DNA of 64,000 nt from Acholoe squamosa (GCA_949317995.1 OX439040.1:24857830-24921829); one strand, 5' to 3'; shown: positions 1 through 13,463, counted from the first letter of the stretch. Notes: a model not told the origin generated them from the letters alone. Made by a program: numbers and translations.

Positions 1-146
1 ATTCATACCAAACCAACAGCTGCCGGGCGCCGAGGTGTGTGTACACTATGGCAGTCTTCGAGTCCTGGGGAGGGGGAACAATTTTTGTTTTCAACTTGAA
101 TTTATTGATATTCTATTGATTATCTATTGATATCTTGTAATAAAAT

Positions 147-269
147 AAGTAGTCAATGGATAATTCATGACTTGTGTGTGTTAGCAAAGGATAATTACAC
201 GAGGGCATAGCCCGAGTGTAATTATCCTTTGCTAACACACATGCGTCATGAATTATCCATTGATTACTT
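147..269. repeat. Hairpin MITE-like inverted repeat
   Basis: Two arms of about 54 nt (147-200 and 216-269) are nearly perfect reverse complements around a 15-nt spacer that is itself a small GGGCATAGCCC hairpin. There is no coding capacity. The shape is that of a miniature inverted-repeat element; the superfamily is not recognisable and no clear target duplication is visible. Confidence 0.85.
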
Positions 270-300
270 GTTCAGTAATATACTTCCTGCTAGAGGCTGA

Positions 301-2240
301 GCTAGCATAATGTTCAGTCACATGGGCTATAGCTAGAGCAAATTGGGAGCAACAAAGTACAGCATTCTTTTAAATAACCTGCTCAGAGCATGAAATAGTG
401 TACAACATTGCCTGTAAAAATCAATATAAAATGCAGTTCTTTCATCAATTATAATGTGTTAATTATGGAGTAATATCTGCAAAAAAAGATTCACCACAGC
501 CAGGCAGGTTAATCTGAATCTCAAAGAACAGGATGGAGACAGACGATCAGGGTATTGAGTCTTCAATAACCATTAAGGGCGATCTATCCCTCAAAAGATT
601 CTGCAATTCAAGAACTCTTGTACATTGTGAGCCCTGACCTCACTGCAAATTGCAAGGGATCTAATAAAGCAATGCACATTTTAAATCCCTCAGTTGCAAT
701 TAGAATGGCCTCTCAGCCTTGCAATGTAGACATAGTTAGAAAATTAAGCTTTTTTGAAGGGATTTTCCACTATTCGTTAAATCCTAAACTACCAGCAGTT
801 TCTCCAAATCACTTGGGATCATACTAGTTTTATAGTTGAAGCAATAAAAACCATGGTTCATTGTGCCAGTTTCAGATTTATTGACTTCTGAAGATGGGCA
901 ATCCTTAACTATGGCCACTTATGGGAGAAACTCCAATTTTTCATCATTTTCTCAAATATTAAAAAATTAACCAGTAATATCCCTAATGAAAATTCTTATA
1001 TGTCTATGAGACATCATTTGTACCATGACCAAGCAATAAAAATAGGTAGTCATTTGACAAACAAAAGCGCAATGAACAATTTAAGCGAAAAAAGCAGAAA
1101 TGAATAGTGTTGGAATTTTTTACAATTCTCATTACTGGAAAAATACTGACAAGAATTTGTTTACCAGACTTTGCAGGGATTAAGATGCAATCATTATGAA
1201 CATTTTATGAGCAAAGAATTAAAAGGTTACTGGCAGAATCTAGAAGATACAGATTTATGAAAAGAAAATCTTTTTCCTTAATTACAGAATTCTATGAAGT
1301 TGGCCAAGAGTGAATCTTAATATTTTGTCAGAGAAAATGCAAAAGTCTGATATTCAACTGCTTAGGGCATATACAAAGAGATATAAGCATTATCATGAGT
1401 TTAGGTAAAATTAATAGCATATATCATGAGTTAAGGTTAAATTAAGGAGTTTCAATGGTGGAAAGTCCCTTTAAACCGCAATGACTTTCTCATTGATATT
1501 GAATTTGCAAGCTATTGTGGGCAAGCCGGGTGTAGAATAAGACTGAGATTGAACTCCATGTATGAGCTCAGAATGGATGAAATTGCAACATATGGTAAAA
1601 GATTAGAGCACAAAGTGGGACTTGGTTGCAAGTTAAATGAACACATAACATACCTTTTTGTCCAGGGATTTGTCCAATTTTCTGTGAATTGCAGGAGGAT
1701 CCTGAAAATTGCAGAAACTTTTGACTTAAGCAAGGGGAAATATATAATTATAAAGATCTTAACTTGTGTCTGTATCCCTTTCAGATAGACAGGGTGCTCT
1801 GTAGCCATTATATTATGTCTTGCAATATGAGGAATGAGCCCCATTTTGCAAAAGATTACTAAATTGCAGAAACCATTTAACCAAAATTGCATCGTGGGAT
1901 TCGACTTTGTCATTCCTGATTGCGAAATAAAAGCCTGGCGGCAATTTTAAGTTGGCTTAACATTGCAACATCTACAATGTTGTTGTCAGACTCAGTGTAC
2001 AAATCGAAGGAGCGAAATCCATAATCCAGAAACTTAGGCGAAATCTTGGACAAGTTGATTTACCTATTCCCTGCAACCTCTTAGGGTGTATATTGCAAGA
2101 CTGAGAGGTTGCTCTGACTGCAACAGTGGGGGTTTGCTAGAACCTTTATAATTAGCAGTAAAGTCAAGGATCACAATGTACAAGAATTCCCAAATTACAG
2201 AACCTTTTTAGGCAAAGACCTCATTGTTGGATTCGACATT
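301..2240. other. AT-rich non-coding stretch with degenerate repeat ends
   Basis: No gene is seen; the short open frames lack any recognisable domain. Two related ~50-nt segments lie in direct orientation, around 1866-1912 and 2196-2242. Each ends in a GGATTCGAC motif that resembles the right end of the TIR family best preserved at 48977-49115, so this stretch probably contains very old copies of that family. Confidence 0.5.
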
Positions 2241-2312
2241 TGTGGATCAACACGGTAAAAGGTACGCCCGCGAGGGGGTGTGCGGGAGTACCTTTTACTG
2301 TGTTGATCCACA
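2241..2312. repeat. 72-bp palindromic MITE, copy 1
   Basis: Arms 2241-2265 and 2288-2312 begin TGTGGATCAACACGGTAAAA and are near-perfect reverse complements. The centre is GC-rich. A second copy of the same family lies at 42585-42654 in the opposite orientation, judged from the asymmetric centre. Confidence 0.85.
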
Positions 2313-2956
2313 TTTATGCCCCTTGGGAGTTCACCTATATCTACAGCTACATGCTTTGATGTCGGAACCTTAATGAATATAACCTGTGACACTTTATAAG
2401 ACTATAATATAATAGTGGCACATGCGTGCTTGTCATACTGCGATTATGATAATCAGAGAAGGCATGCCACTTTTGTTATTGATTCAGATCTCCTCATGTT
2501 GACATGCAATGAATATCTGTTGGATCTTTTCCAGGTGAGTCGGTACATCCTGATAGGTGGATAGCATTTCATGACATGGGCTCGTCTTCTCCCCTTACCA
2601 ACAAGTGTAGTATAGTGCTACTGTGTACTATAAATCTATTTATGCTATAGTTCCATCAAATTCTGTCATCATCCCTGGGTCTCTTTATTTTCTGGCCCTC
2701 TTCTTATCTATCCCAAAGCTACCTTATAGTTGGCAGAAGGCCCATCCCCTAGAAATCCTCCCACACCTGATATGTCCACCCTCAACTATCCCTTCCCCTG
2801 AAAAGAAGTCAGTAATATATTATAGGTTAGCATATACAGCGGACAGAATAGAACCGTGTGTGTGTGTGCAGCATCCCAGTCCATATATACTTCTGCTTAT
2901 ACCTCTATGCCTCAGAGACCTAGAATATCTATCAGATTTGAAGGGAGGCTACATCA

Positions 2957-3702
2957 GGAGGTTAATTCAAAACATCCTGGGATCCTAACTTCAGCGATCT
3001 TAGGAATTATTCTACCTTATCCTATTAAGCGATCTTAAGATTAGACTGCGTTCACATTTCCTAGCCAGCACTAAGATCGCATCGATCTTAGCCTCAGCCC
3101 TCCTACACTATTCCAAGATGTACTGACTAGGCACAGTGGTAAGAGTCCCAAAATAAACGAATAGCTGTGGAGCCACTCTTCTTCACAACAGTGTTTATAC
3201 CATCGTTCCCCATCCCCATATGGACTAACAAAAGAGCACAGGGTGCAGTTGACCCCTGTACAGTATTCAAGAGTTGTTCCCATGAATGTATGATTTATGC
3301 TTGGCTATTAGAAGCATTTTGCCCTCCCCCAGGATAAAGAGAGAGAAGGGAAGAATAACCTTACAGTGCATTTAATACATGACTAGCCCTAAGAGCCCTC
3401 AAGGACACTCAGGAAACGTCCTCCCTCCCCTCTATATGTATGCAGCAGGCTATTCACTCTTTCGATCAGGAGTGTTCCCTGTAAGTGCTCTTGTACTCAG
3501 GTTAAACCACTATGTAATTTTTTCACTAAGATCACAGTGATCTTAGCACTGGAAAAGGAATAGTGAAGTGATCCCAGGACTTGGTATTCCTGACAGGCCT
3601 GCAACCACTGCATTAGATAGGGTAGACTGACCAGGTCTTAAGATATGTGCCTACACTAAGATCGCTGGGGTTGCGATCCCAGGATGTTTTGAATTAAGCT
3701 CC
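2957..3702. mobile_element. Non-autonomous TIR element (~746 bp)
   Basis: The ends are inverted: the left begins GGAGGTTAATTCAAAACATC and the right is its reverse complement with about two mismatches. The similarity continues through a GGGATC and GCGATCTTAG block for about 45 nt. Internal CACTAAGATC / GATCTTAGTG palindromes recur near 3070-3092 and 3530-3552. No transposase reading frame is present. The flanks on both sides match a second, uninterrupted locus at 8566-8700, which suggests the element inserted into an older dispersed repeat. Confidence 0.75.
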
Positions 3703-4207
3703 AGACCTTGACAGCTGAGGAATGAGTGGCTGGTGAGTGCCTGCAGGGTGGTGTGTGTAGATTAGGACAGTTTGAGGTAGACAGAGCAATGTATCGAGGA
3801 TAACATGGCTTTGGGTATGTCTGGAAATGTGTTGTCAGGCAATTAGACGGTTGACAGAAGCATGCAGCTGCACAATGAAAAACCAGGAGGTGCTGGCATT
3901 ATTTTGGTACCTGGAGGGTCATGATTTTGCACCCTTTTGGGACTGCATGATACATTTTTTATATATATCTTCATGATACGCAAATCAATTAGTTAACAAT
4001 GCAGTCAACAGTGCATCGATACCATGGAGGGCCGCTAAATTTGTTTGAGTGAGTCTGGATTGGCGTATGTTCTGTAAAGAGCTAGAGGATAGCTTGTCAT
4101 ACAGATGAAGAGGACACTAACACACACTTGCAAGCAAACGATTACACACTAATTAGGCAATCACATGATGCATTCAGAGAATCCTGCATTATTATTTATG
4201 TACAACA

Positions 4208-4258
4208 GGAGGTTAATTGAAAACAGTGCTAATCTACCACTGTTTTGAATTGACCTCT
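4208..4258. repeat. Short palindrome related to the 2957-3702 element ends
   Basis: A 51-nt near-perfect palindrome begins GGAGGTTAATTGAAAACAGTG and ends with the reverse complement. It shares the GGAGGTTAATT terminus with the larger element at 2957, so it may be a two-ends-only derivative. Confidence 0.65.
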
Positions 4259-6803
4259 AGGCAGTCGAAATGTGAAGACGGATTTGTCTATTGTCTTTAT
4301 AAAACAATTACATACCTCATCTCACACTGACTGATTGAAAGAGTCTATTCAAAAGCCTCCAACATCCCACAGGGATAATGGACAAGCCATGACATTGTTC
4401 AGGTGTGCACTACACTCCTATGATGTAATCAAAGTCCCTTATATCGTCCTGTTTTTCTATAAATCAAAATAGTGTATGCATATCATAGGCATAGGGTCTG
4501 CGGATAGTACTTCAGAATTTCCTTTTGAATATTTCCCTTACAGACCAATATTTCCCCTTCAACCTCAACAATCATTTCAGTGCTATAGATCAATAATATA
4601 TAGCAATGGATTCACTTGTAAACAACAGTGATGTTTTTATGTACAGGTCTAGGACAAACAGGTAGACTCTGTACACTAAGTCCCTATGGCAGTAAATTAA
4701 GCAATAAGATGATAGGCTTTCTTGGGTATCGATGAGTGGGACGTGCTTTGAGAGAAGAGGTAGTGCTAGGACACAGGTGGTATTGATAAATGGCTTGCGG
4801 CATTGAGTACAATTGATGCTGGAGCATTGCCTGTCTCTTGTTGGACACATCTATAGCTGCACAAGTAATGGTGTAGGACTAAACAGGTACAAGCAGAAAA
4901 TTGCAGGTACAAGTGCAGGTACAATAAATGCCTATTTTATAGGACATAAAAAAGGTGTGTATACCATGGACACAACTAATAAGAAATATCAATAAAATGT
5001 GCGTGTCTCTTTTACAAAAAAGTTGCCCACAGATCGCTGTGCTCTTCAAGACACATTGACAGAAACTTGTAGGAATGGCTTAGAAGTGTCTTCCCAACCT
5101 TTTTTTACGGAAGATACTGGTATTACCAGTGCCGCAAAATGGCAGGAATGGATCCATTAGATAGGATCCTCGAAAATGTATTTGTTATTCTTAGCAAGGA
5201 TGGGAATAAGAATACAATGTTGATTCCTTTTTCCCTTGTGAGTGTATTATGGAGCAGAGGCGCTTTGTTAGTATGTATTCGCATGTTTCAAAGTAGAAAT
5301 CTTCATCTTTAATCGATTTGAAGCCTCTTTTGGGTAGTGCATATGCTACACAATAGATATTTATAACATTCAAACAGTGCAGTATTAGGCACCACCCATT
5401 TTTGTACGACCAGAGATTAACTTATGGCATCATTATTGCAATATGACCCGCAATAGGAGCGGTGTACAAGGATCACCCACGCCTTCTTACATTGTAAAAA
5501 AAGAAATACAGTGCATTCCTTATCCAAAGTTCTGAGAAACCCGTTGTTATTTTCTCAGAGATTCCTTGCATATTTGTGTACCATGGTACTGACACCTGGG
5601 GCTTCTTTCGAAAACTACAGTGGTTCAGTGCTTTTCAATTACGGTGGTCCACTGTTCAGTTTTATGATGATCCCTGGTAGATTCAACAGTTATTGACACC
5701 AGCATATTTGAAATTGGTGCCATAGTAATACTGCAGTTCTCAGGATAGTTGCCAGTGAATTCAGGCAGCATCAGGACTAGAGATACTAGAGGTCACCCAT
5801 AACTTTTGTATCCTGTAATTGAGCTAGGCTACCATTTACGTATAAGTAACATGACAAGTGCGCTTGTCACATCACTTAGCTGGTGTCTCCCGCATTGCAT
5901 GTAGACCTTCAATTTCTTGGCATATGTTCAAGTGGCCATATATTAAAAGCTTTGTCTTACATCTATTCATATCTCTCTTATCAGATATTTATTTGACCCT
6001 CCATTCCTCCCTCCCGCTCTTCATCATGGCATCCATTGTATTATGGAGGACTGGTTTATAACACATTGTCCCTGGTGGTATGTGATGAGGCCATTATGCC
6101 ATAAGATATTCATTGCTTTCTCCAGGTTATTGTTCAATAACATAACCGGAGGGCAGGTGAGACAACTGTACAGTTGTAAAGTTACACCACAATGAATAAC
6201 TATGTAGTTATTACATGGTTATACAGCAGGTAAATTGACTAACTCCCTGGACATTGCTTGTCATGAAGAGGGTACATTTGAAAGGACAGCCTATTACATG
6301 CACTAAGAAGTGTACTGGATATAGTGTACATGAAGAGCAATAGAGGTGATCTGATGGGATGGGATGGGCGTGAGTAGTAGTCTCACGGTGCCACTCAATC
6401 ACTGGTGGGCGTTGGGTGAGGATACTTTGTTTTTGTATATCTACTACTTGTGTGTTTGGGTTGGACAACTTAAGTCCAAGAGAGGAGAATTTGCAGGTGA
6501 ATGATGCTAGCTGTATAGTAGGGAAGAGGCTGACAGAGCGTAGTTTAGGGATCCAATAAAACAGACTTGGCACCTGCACCACATCACTGTCATCTGGCTG
6601 CTCTCTTCTTCCATATCTCCATGTCTTAAATTCGTATCCAACAAGACAGACGGGAGGTTCACGGGACCTGGTCTACTGTCACATGCACGGGCATGGACTG
6701 GTTACCAGGTTTAGTCTGTGTAGGTGTTATCCATATGCTATAGAAGGGTACGAAACTAAAGGGAACAGTGCTACCCTCTGGTGTTTTTATTTGCTATGCA
6801 CAT
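4259..6803. other. Non-coding stretch, no feature recognised
   Basis: Only short open frames (under about 125 codons) without domain signatures are seen. No clear inverted or tandem repeat stands out by eye. It may be intron or intergenic DNA. Confidence 0.4.
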
Positions 6804-6866
6804 ACCTTGATTACAGAGGTGAGGGGTAACTTTGGCAAAGTCACCACTCATCTCCGTAATCAAGGT
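6804..6866. repeat. 63-bp inverted repeat
   Basis: The left arm ACCTTGATTACAGAGGTGAG pairs with a right arm ending CGTAATCAAGGT, around a centre of about 20 nt. It is a MITE-like hairpin with no coding content. Confidence 0.7.
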
Positions 6867-7087
6867 CAGAGTAGGTTAATCCCAGGGGTATAATCAGCAC
6901 CCTGCCATTTTCATGGATATGAACTTAGTATAATGCAAATGAGGTTTAGAGACGCCCATTGAATCCCCTTTCTGTAAAACAACTTAGTGGAGGGTTCATC
7001 TGCAAGGACGAAAACACTAACTGCCAAAGTGGTTAATGATTAAGTATTTCCATTACTCTACATATTATATCCCAGCTGGCTAGTGAA

Positions 7088-7090
7088 ACA

Positions 7091-7140
<50 letters not shown>
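7088..7140. repeat. (CA)n microsatellite
   Basis: A nearly pure CA dinucleotide tract of about 53 nt with one interruption (ATACA) near the left end. The open frame seen on the minus strand across it is a by-product of the repeat. Confidence 0.97.
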
Positions 7141-7142
<2 letters not shown>

Positions 7143-7747
7143 GAGTTGAATAGAGACCTGCTATATCAGAGATTTCCCGATCAATAGCTGATCCAAAATG
7201 TTTGTTCTTTTCTGTCCTTTGGGATGGCATAGGCCTTTGTTCATCTAAAACGGACCTTATCTATCCTGCTGGCAGAAGAGTGGATGGGAACAGCCAGGGC
7301 TGTCCAGCATGGTCTATTTATCATATGCCAGTGGTGTGGCTAATACTGTATTTCAGACTATTGGGAGATAATAATTATGCTGAGAAAACATACTTCCAAA
7401 TGCAAAGAATTGTAAATTTATTGGTTCTAGTGCGCCTGATAAAATACAATGTTACCCAACTGCTGAAAGATGAATTAATTCAACTTCGACTGAAATGACA
7501 GGAAGCACTAAAGTTCAACACCAGGATTAAGAAGCCTTGTCAGATATCCTGAAGCCTGTACAACCTGTTAAGAACGCTCCAGTTCTTCACAATCCTGTTA
7601 CAAATCAAATCATCAATTTACTTTTTTTTGCATCTGACCACACCTCTCTCTGCATTACACCAGGTCAGATGACATAAAATGTGAGAGGCCCTCGTGACAA
7701 CAATTGCAATCTGGATGAAGTATCGCAGGGAATTTGTCCTGGTCAGA

Positions 7748-7944
7748 TACCGTAGTGGCCCGTTTAAGCGCCTGGGCGCTTATTAATGTCAATACCCTTG
7801 TACCCTGGCCCTTATATGAGACCGGCACTAATTTGAATACTGGTTTTAGTGATTAAGATTAATTTCAATGCCCTTGTACCCCCAGCGCTTATTCGAGACT
7901 GGTGCTTATTTGAGACCCCGGCACTTAAACGAGCCACTACGGTA
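7748..7944. mobile_element. TIR MITE (~197 bp), TACCGTAGTGGC ends
   Basis: The left end TACCGTAGTGGCCCGTTTAA and the right end are inverted over ~25 nt with two or three mismatches. The interior holds repeated GCGCTTATTCGAGAC-like blocks. A diverged relative of one end is visible at 41196-41313 (GAGACATTACGGTAG). Confidence 0.8.
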
Positions 7945-8565
7945 GTAATGGAAAAGCCATGCTGCCACAAATAATTATTGTCCCCCTGATTGCGAAATTA
8001 AATGTGTTGATAAACACCATCTTCACAGAAGAGACGTTGCAATGACAAGAAGTGAGCATTGGGTCAATGGGATGACAGGGATTCTGATGACCAACTGTTT
8101 TTTTGAGGCAGGGTATTTGTCTGAACATATGCTGCTACTAATGTATAGGAGATAAAAGGGAATACGCCTATAGAGTTCACATTGTGATAGGCTGGATCGA
8201 CATCTGATTTTTGCAAACAGTTATATGACAGCATTTAAAAGAGTTATTGGGTTTGCCTCTTAATTCAGACATGAAGCACTAATTTAAAAGTGTCTTCTGT
8301 ACTATATATGATATCTATAATGGCAGAAAGCTAGTACAGGGGCCAGCTGACTTGGTAAATGTCAGTCTTGTGTACAATGATAATCATATTGATGTTATAT
8401 TGATACTATGTCAACAGAATCATGCTTCCTACAGTCAAATATTCACCAGAATTAAACATCAAACGACAATTCGATAGATCTTAACTCTGATTTGATGCAG
8501 TCTCATCTTTCAATGAGACCCTTGACACAATATCCTGCCACTACTCAGTCTGTTTGACGGTAATG

Positions 8566-8700
8566 CCTCAGAGGTATAGAATATCTTGCAGGAGATCTAA
8601 TGCAGATAGGGCATCTGAGGAATGAGTGGCTCGGGGATGAGGACATATGAACTACCTTTAAGGCAGAGGGTGTAGATCAGGATGGTTTGAGACAGGCAAA
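8566..8700. repeat. Dispersed repeat; uninterrupted relative of the 2957 insertion site
   Basis: The segment from ATGCCTCAGAG through CTGAGGAATGAGTGGCT to the GTTTGAGACAGGCAAAG stretch matches the two flanks of the TIR element at 2957-3702 (about 2908-2956 and 3715-3790), but has no element between them. It looks like a paralogous empty site of an older repeat. Confidence 0.6.
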
Positions 8701-9250
8701 GTTCTGGTGTGTTATGCCAAATTATTAGGTAAAATCTGTATGTTGCCATTGCAATACATAGCAACTCTATAGACACCTTGGTAAAGGCTCAACAGATGGA
8801 AGAATTGAATCAGATTTCTTATTTTCCCACCATTTTGCATTATCAGACTATACACCAGGTTTACACAGTTATAAAGCCATGTATGAAAGGACATAATATC
8901 TGATATACTGTATTAGTTGTAGAGAACAATAGGTTGATTTCCATATCTGGTTGATATGATAGGCAAGATTATTATATTGATAATGTAATTCAGTCCCTAA
9001 AAGGTGTCCGACTTTAGGTGTCTGTCCGACTCAGGATGCCTCTACCCTATAAGGTACAGATGGTAGGGAATACACTGCCTACATCAATAACATCTGTCTC
9101 TATGACTACATGCACATGCAGGTAGGGTACGGAAAGCAGGTATATATTACAGTGATTTGGTAAATAAAGCAATAACGAGAACTTAGGATTAAAGACATAG
9201 GTGGATACCTCTGCAAATGGCTACTCTCCAGACTGCTTATGGAGGGCAGT

Positions 9251-9279
9251 TTTTCTTCTTTTTTTTTTTTGGGGGGGGG
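9251..9279. repeat. Poly(T)-poly(G) homopolymer run
   Basis: A T-rich run is followed directly by a run of about nine G. It is low-complexity sequence with nothing else attached. Confidence 0.9.
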
Positions 9280-9965
9280 AGGACCGGGATATTGTTATTG
9301 TCTTCTCATGCTGAGCAAATCAATATATCAATCAGTATGTGGCTCTGGCACGAGTTGACTGATCTGAACATTATCAAGATAAATCATTTATAAACCCTTT
9401 AGGAGCACACTATAAAAATGTAGGCCAGTACCTGACAGCTTCAATATTATTCAATATGAGTCAGAAACTGTGCAGATTTAGCACCGTTAGTGTAGATCTT
9501 ATGTCTCGACTTTCATTCTTGCACACTGCACATCAGATCATCACGTGTGATATCTGACCGAACTAAAGGTACGGAAACTTTCAACTTGCTGCTGACTTTA
9601 TAGTGTGCAGATCCTGATAAAATAGAGAGCCAATTATGTCAAGGCCACATTACCACAAGACTTCTCCGAGTGCCAGTCATCATACTGTTTAATCTCTTGG
9701 ACAAATTCCTATGCGACCAGGAGTCAGGTTACCACTTAATAATGAAAATACGATCAGTATCTCTTGCCCCTCAGTGTAAATACTGTATTCAACAGACACT
9801 AAAGACGACCCACACCGTCCCAGAGGTTATTACATCAGTCTATTCTAACAGTGATACCCTAGATAGACTGCAGTCAGGTTGCAGCCTAGCTAGTGCAATT
9901 TCCATTATGCAGCCTCCCCAGGTTGGCCCGGTTATCGTTGGACGTCTGAAGGCCAAACTATTTGT

Positions 9966-10237
9966 CTAAAGCGTTGGTTCCACAGCCATACAATCGGTCG
10001 GAATAGCCCTAATCCGACGATTTATAATATATCAAAAGTATAGAAAAAAATCGGTCGGATTAAGCGTGGTTCCACAGACCTAAATCGGTTGGATTAGCAC
10101 CAATCCGACCGATTTTTTTCTATACTTTTGATATATTATAAATCGTCGGATTAGGGCTATTCCGACCGATTGTATGGCTGTGGAACCAACGCTTTAGTGC
10201 TAATTCGATGGATTTATGCCTGTGGAACCAGCGCATT
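9966..10237. mobile_element. Fold-back element with perfect 96-bp arms
   Basis: Arms 9966-10061 and 10102-10197 are perfect reverse complements over 96 nt by eye. Between them lies a 40-nt block (10062-10101), and a matching inverted block follows the right arm (10197-10237). The order is therefore A-B-A'-B'. Both A and B begin with the same GGTTCCACAG-type terminus. No reading frame crosses it. Its perfection suggests recent insertion or ongoing gene conversion between the arms. Confidence 0.88.
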
Positions 10238-12955
10238 GGTAGGTTCAGAGAGAGCATTTCAGAAATCGCCTAGGCTATTTCAGGCATCACTGGGGAGCTA
10301 CGGCACCACTATTGTCTTAAAGTGCTGGTCTCCCATGGGTATAGTTGAAGTATTGGGGTTGGTTTTGCGACCTTATGAACGCTAACATGCTCGCCCTTCC
10401 TTTATGGCTGTTTATGGAAGTATGTGTCTCTACAAACCAGTGTCCAACTCAAAAGTCTCCTTTAGTTTCTCTGTGCTCATCGCCGCTATAAGGTTTTTGT
10501 AGCGTTTTGGCATCCATATTGACCCATCCCATTGCTTATCCCTGTTCTAGTGTACCCTAATTGTCTCTGTCGTATATATGACCGGTATTCGTCTAAGCTA
10601 GACAAATACATACTGATCTCCGAGCTTACCTCCTGCTATTGAATTAACCTTTAATGACTTCAAAGCATTCAATTCTACCTAATATGCACCTATGCAGAAC
10701 TGTCAAGTAACTCATCAGGGCTGCACCCATGGAAAATACACACCAAATGGCATGGCTGTTTCACGACATTGTAAACATAAGTAATAACTTCAGGGTAAAG
10801 TGATTTCAGGGTCTTTTTGAATGAGACCTGCTCTAGATGGTAAATCATGGAGAGTTACGGAGAAGATATTGTTTACTAGGTATATACGAGAGGGAGGTGC
10901 AGGCAGTAGTAGAAAAGAGGCTGATGACGTGCTGAGTGAGATACAAATATATGTAAAAGCATCCATTCTGGGGGCCGTCGGCATGCCCTATACGCGTGGT
11001 GGTTCAATGGTTCTGTGATAAAGGGAGACGTATAGAGCCTAACCACATCAGGGGCTTCCTGATCAATAGCTGACCAAAAATGCTCCCGCAGCAGCAGTCG
11101 TGTTTGCTTTATTCCCCCACAGAGGCCGCCACTGCTCTTTGTCAATCACTCTCTACCCAAAGTCGCTGTACTTTGAGAGAGGTCATGAAAATCACTCAGA
11201 TCTGACCAGGATAATATATCCCCACAAGTATCGCTAGTGGGCAGCTAATACACATTTGACATGAGAACTGGATATCCTGCCAAATATTATTTGGCTAATA
11301 GGAATTTGACACATCATGATGGAAAGGATTCAGATTTGAAATCAATGTAGATCAATATTCAATTTTCGAAGCAGAATATGCCTTCGTGAAAATAACCAGG
11401 GTATAAATTTGCATTTTCTTACGACAAGGTGTAACATTTTGCAAATGTTTGCTCCACCGCTCTCAATAGAGGACTAACTATGAGTAAACAACTAAAAGAA
11501 CTTTCATGAAGAATGATCAATAAAAATATTGCACCCTTCACATATTTCCACCAAGGGGCTTTAGAACCCCCCCTCCTTTATACCAGAGCTGTCAGATGTC
11601 AGCCTAGTTTAAATTTCCAGACATCCCATGTGCTTCCTTTGATCTGCCACATGTATATCACCATTGATATGTTTGACCATCCACGTAAATGCAGACATGT
11701 CGCTAAAACACAAATATTGATCTTTCTATGGTGTCTGTGCTATTCGTGGATGCAATATCTCATTCTTTTATGTCATTTCTTTAACATAAAATGAGAGTTC
11801 AGAGCAGGATGATCGAGAGATTATGATGGCATCAACACTTTCTAGTTGGAGCTCTTTGAAATAATGACATGAACGGTCATCTAACAGAAACACTGACAGT
11901 CTCTATCACTTCATGCATCGGCGCGAACTTCCAAGCAGAGTCTTAGTCTTAGTACCTTCTAACAGTAGTACAAGGGTATGTCAGTCCTAAGTCCCCAGTC
12001 TCCCCTGTCAGTAAAAGTCCCCACTCACCTCTGTGTTTACATTACTGCGGTCCTCAGAGCACATGGCTAGCTGCAGGTCACTCCTGGGTCATTTTCTATA
12101 AGTTACTCATCAGAATGGTTGACAATTATTTGAGATTTGATTGCTATGGGTCTAGACCCTTAGAATCAACAAGGTGACATGACCTTTGCTTAAAATCGAC
12201 ATGTGACAAGGTGCTTAGTGACAGGGACATGGCAAAGTGAAAAGTAAGTGACATGTGACATAGCCTTTTTTATAATCAACATGTGACATGGACCTTTTAG
12301 GGCCAAGATTGCAATGTAAACAAGCCTTAACCACCTTCGACTGATCTTATCATGCCCAGGCCATGTAATTCAATGACCTAACCATGGAATAAAGGTGATA
12401 CTGACATTCACACCTTGGGGAATACAATGTCATTGACAGGATCTTTGCAGGATGTAAGATTTTAATTTGGCAAATATATCAAAATCATTATTACTTTAAC
12501 CCCCTCCCCCCATGCAAATAAAACAAGTCTTTCTATTTTGGTGAATAACTTATAGAAAATGGACCTAACCTGCCACCTCAACACCACTCAGCCATGCAGT
12601 GTTCATTTGGACTCACAAAAATTACCTAAAACATGTAATTTATTCTCATAAATCACCATGGCCTCATGTAGAAATTCCTGTTGTGGCATATGTACTAAAT
12701 GATTTAATCATGAACTGAAGCAGAAACTAGTTAACTTAATAACCAACAGAGGGCAGCAATAAGTATCACACACTGTTCTCTATATCCACCACTTGTCTGC
12801 TTGGCGATCATATTAATTTAGTTCTCGGACGTGACTTCATGTGTAGTTCAGCATGGAACGTTAATTAAATATATTTCTGATATTGTGTGTTGGATTACCC
12901 TTCAAGGAGATCATGCCTCACGCCTTATGCCTATTGGTTGTTTAGGACTGGACTA
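10238..12955. other. Non-coding stretch with a shared 40-bp segment and ACATGT clusters
   Basis: No gene is recognised. About 40 nt near 11046-11090 resemble 7161-7200 (shared core GATCAATAGCTGA). At 12172-12298, three related blocks carry ACATGTGACA. The same motif family appears at 16264-16512 and, reversed, at 54300-54420. Confidence 0.45.
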
Positions 12956-13463
12956 CACTGCAAAAACTATGTTTAGATCCTATGCACAATACTATACATT
13001 TTCTGCAATGAAATTGTAGCTCCTAAATATGACTAATGTGCTTAGTTCTAGTATAGTGTTTAGGCAGCTGGGTGTTTAGGTCTGATTTGTTCTAAAATTT
13101 TGTGTTCAGATGTCTTAATGATTAGTTGGCAACATCAGTATTACAGATTTATGTATTAAGAGAATGAATCTTTATCTTTTTTTTTTATTTTCTTTCTGGG
13201 GGACATGTTTACAAGTGCAAAGTGTCCAAAGATGTATGTCACATGCATAGCATTTATATACATGGCACTAGAGTTAGAGGCTTGGGAAAATTCGTACTTT
13301 ATTCAAGATGTTTAAACTCTAAATATCTAAACATGTTTAGTACAGATGTTTATTTAGAAAAAAAAGTGTACCTGAATTCCTAAATATATAGTTCATGAGA
13401 CATCTATCTTACCAATATGTTTAGACTTTAAACATGTTTAATCTACCCACAATCTTTGCAGTG
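12956..13463. mobile_element. TIR element with CACTGCAAAA ends and TGTTTAG subterminal motifs
   Basis: The left end CACTGCAAAAACTATGTTTAG is inverted at the right end, which finishes in TTTGCAGTG. TGTTTAG or its complement CTAAACA recurs many times inside (e.g. near 13040-13080, 13310-13350, 13418-13440). Flanking TA on both sides could be a target duplication. There is no transposase frame. The CACTG terminus is shared with the elements at 17241 and 25840. Confidence 0.75.

Noticed and set aside
9670-9969. 99-codon + frame next to the fold-back element
   Set aside because: No recognisable motif and the frame runs straight into the palindrome; chance is the simplest reading.
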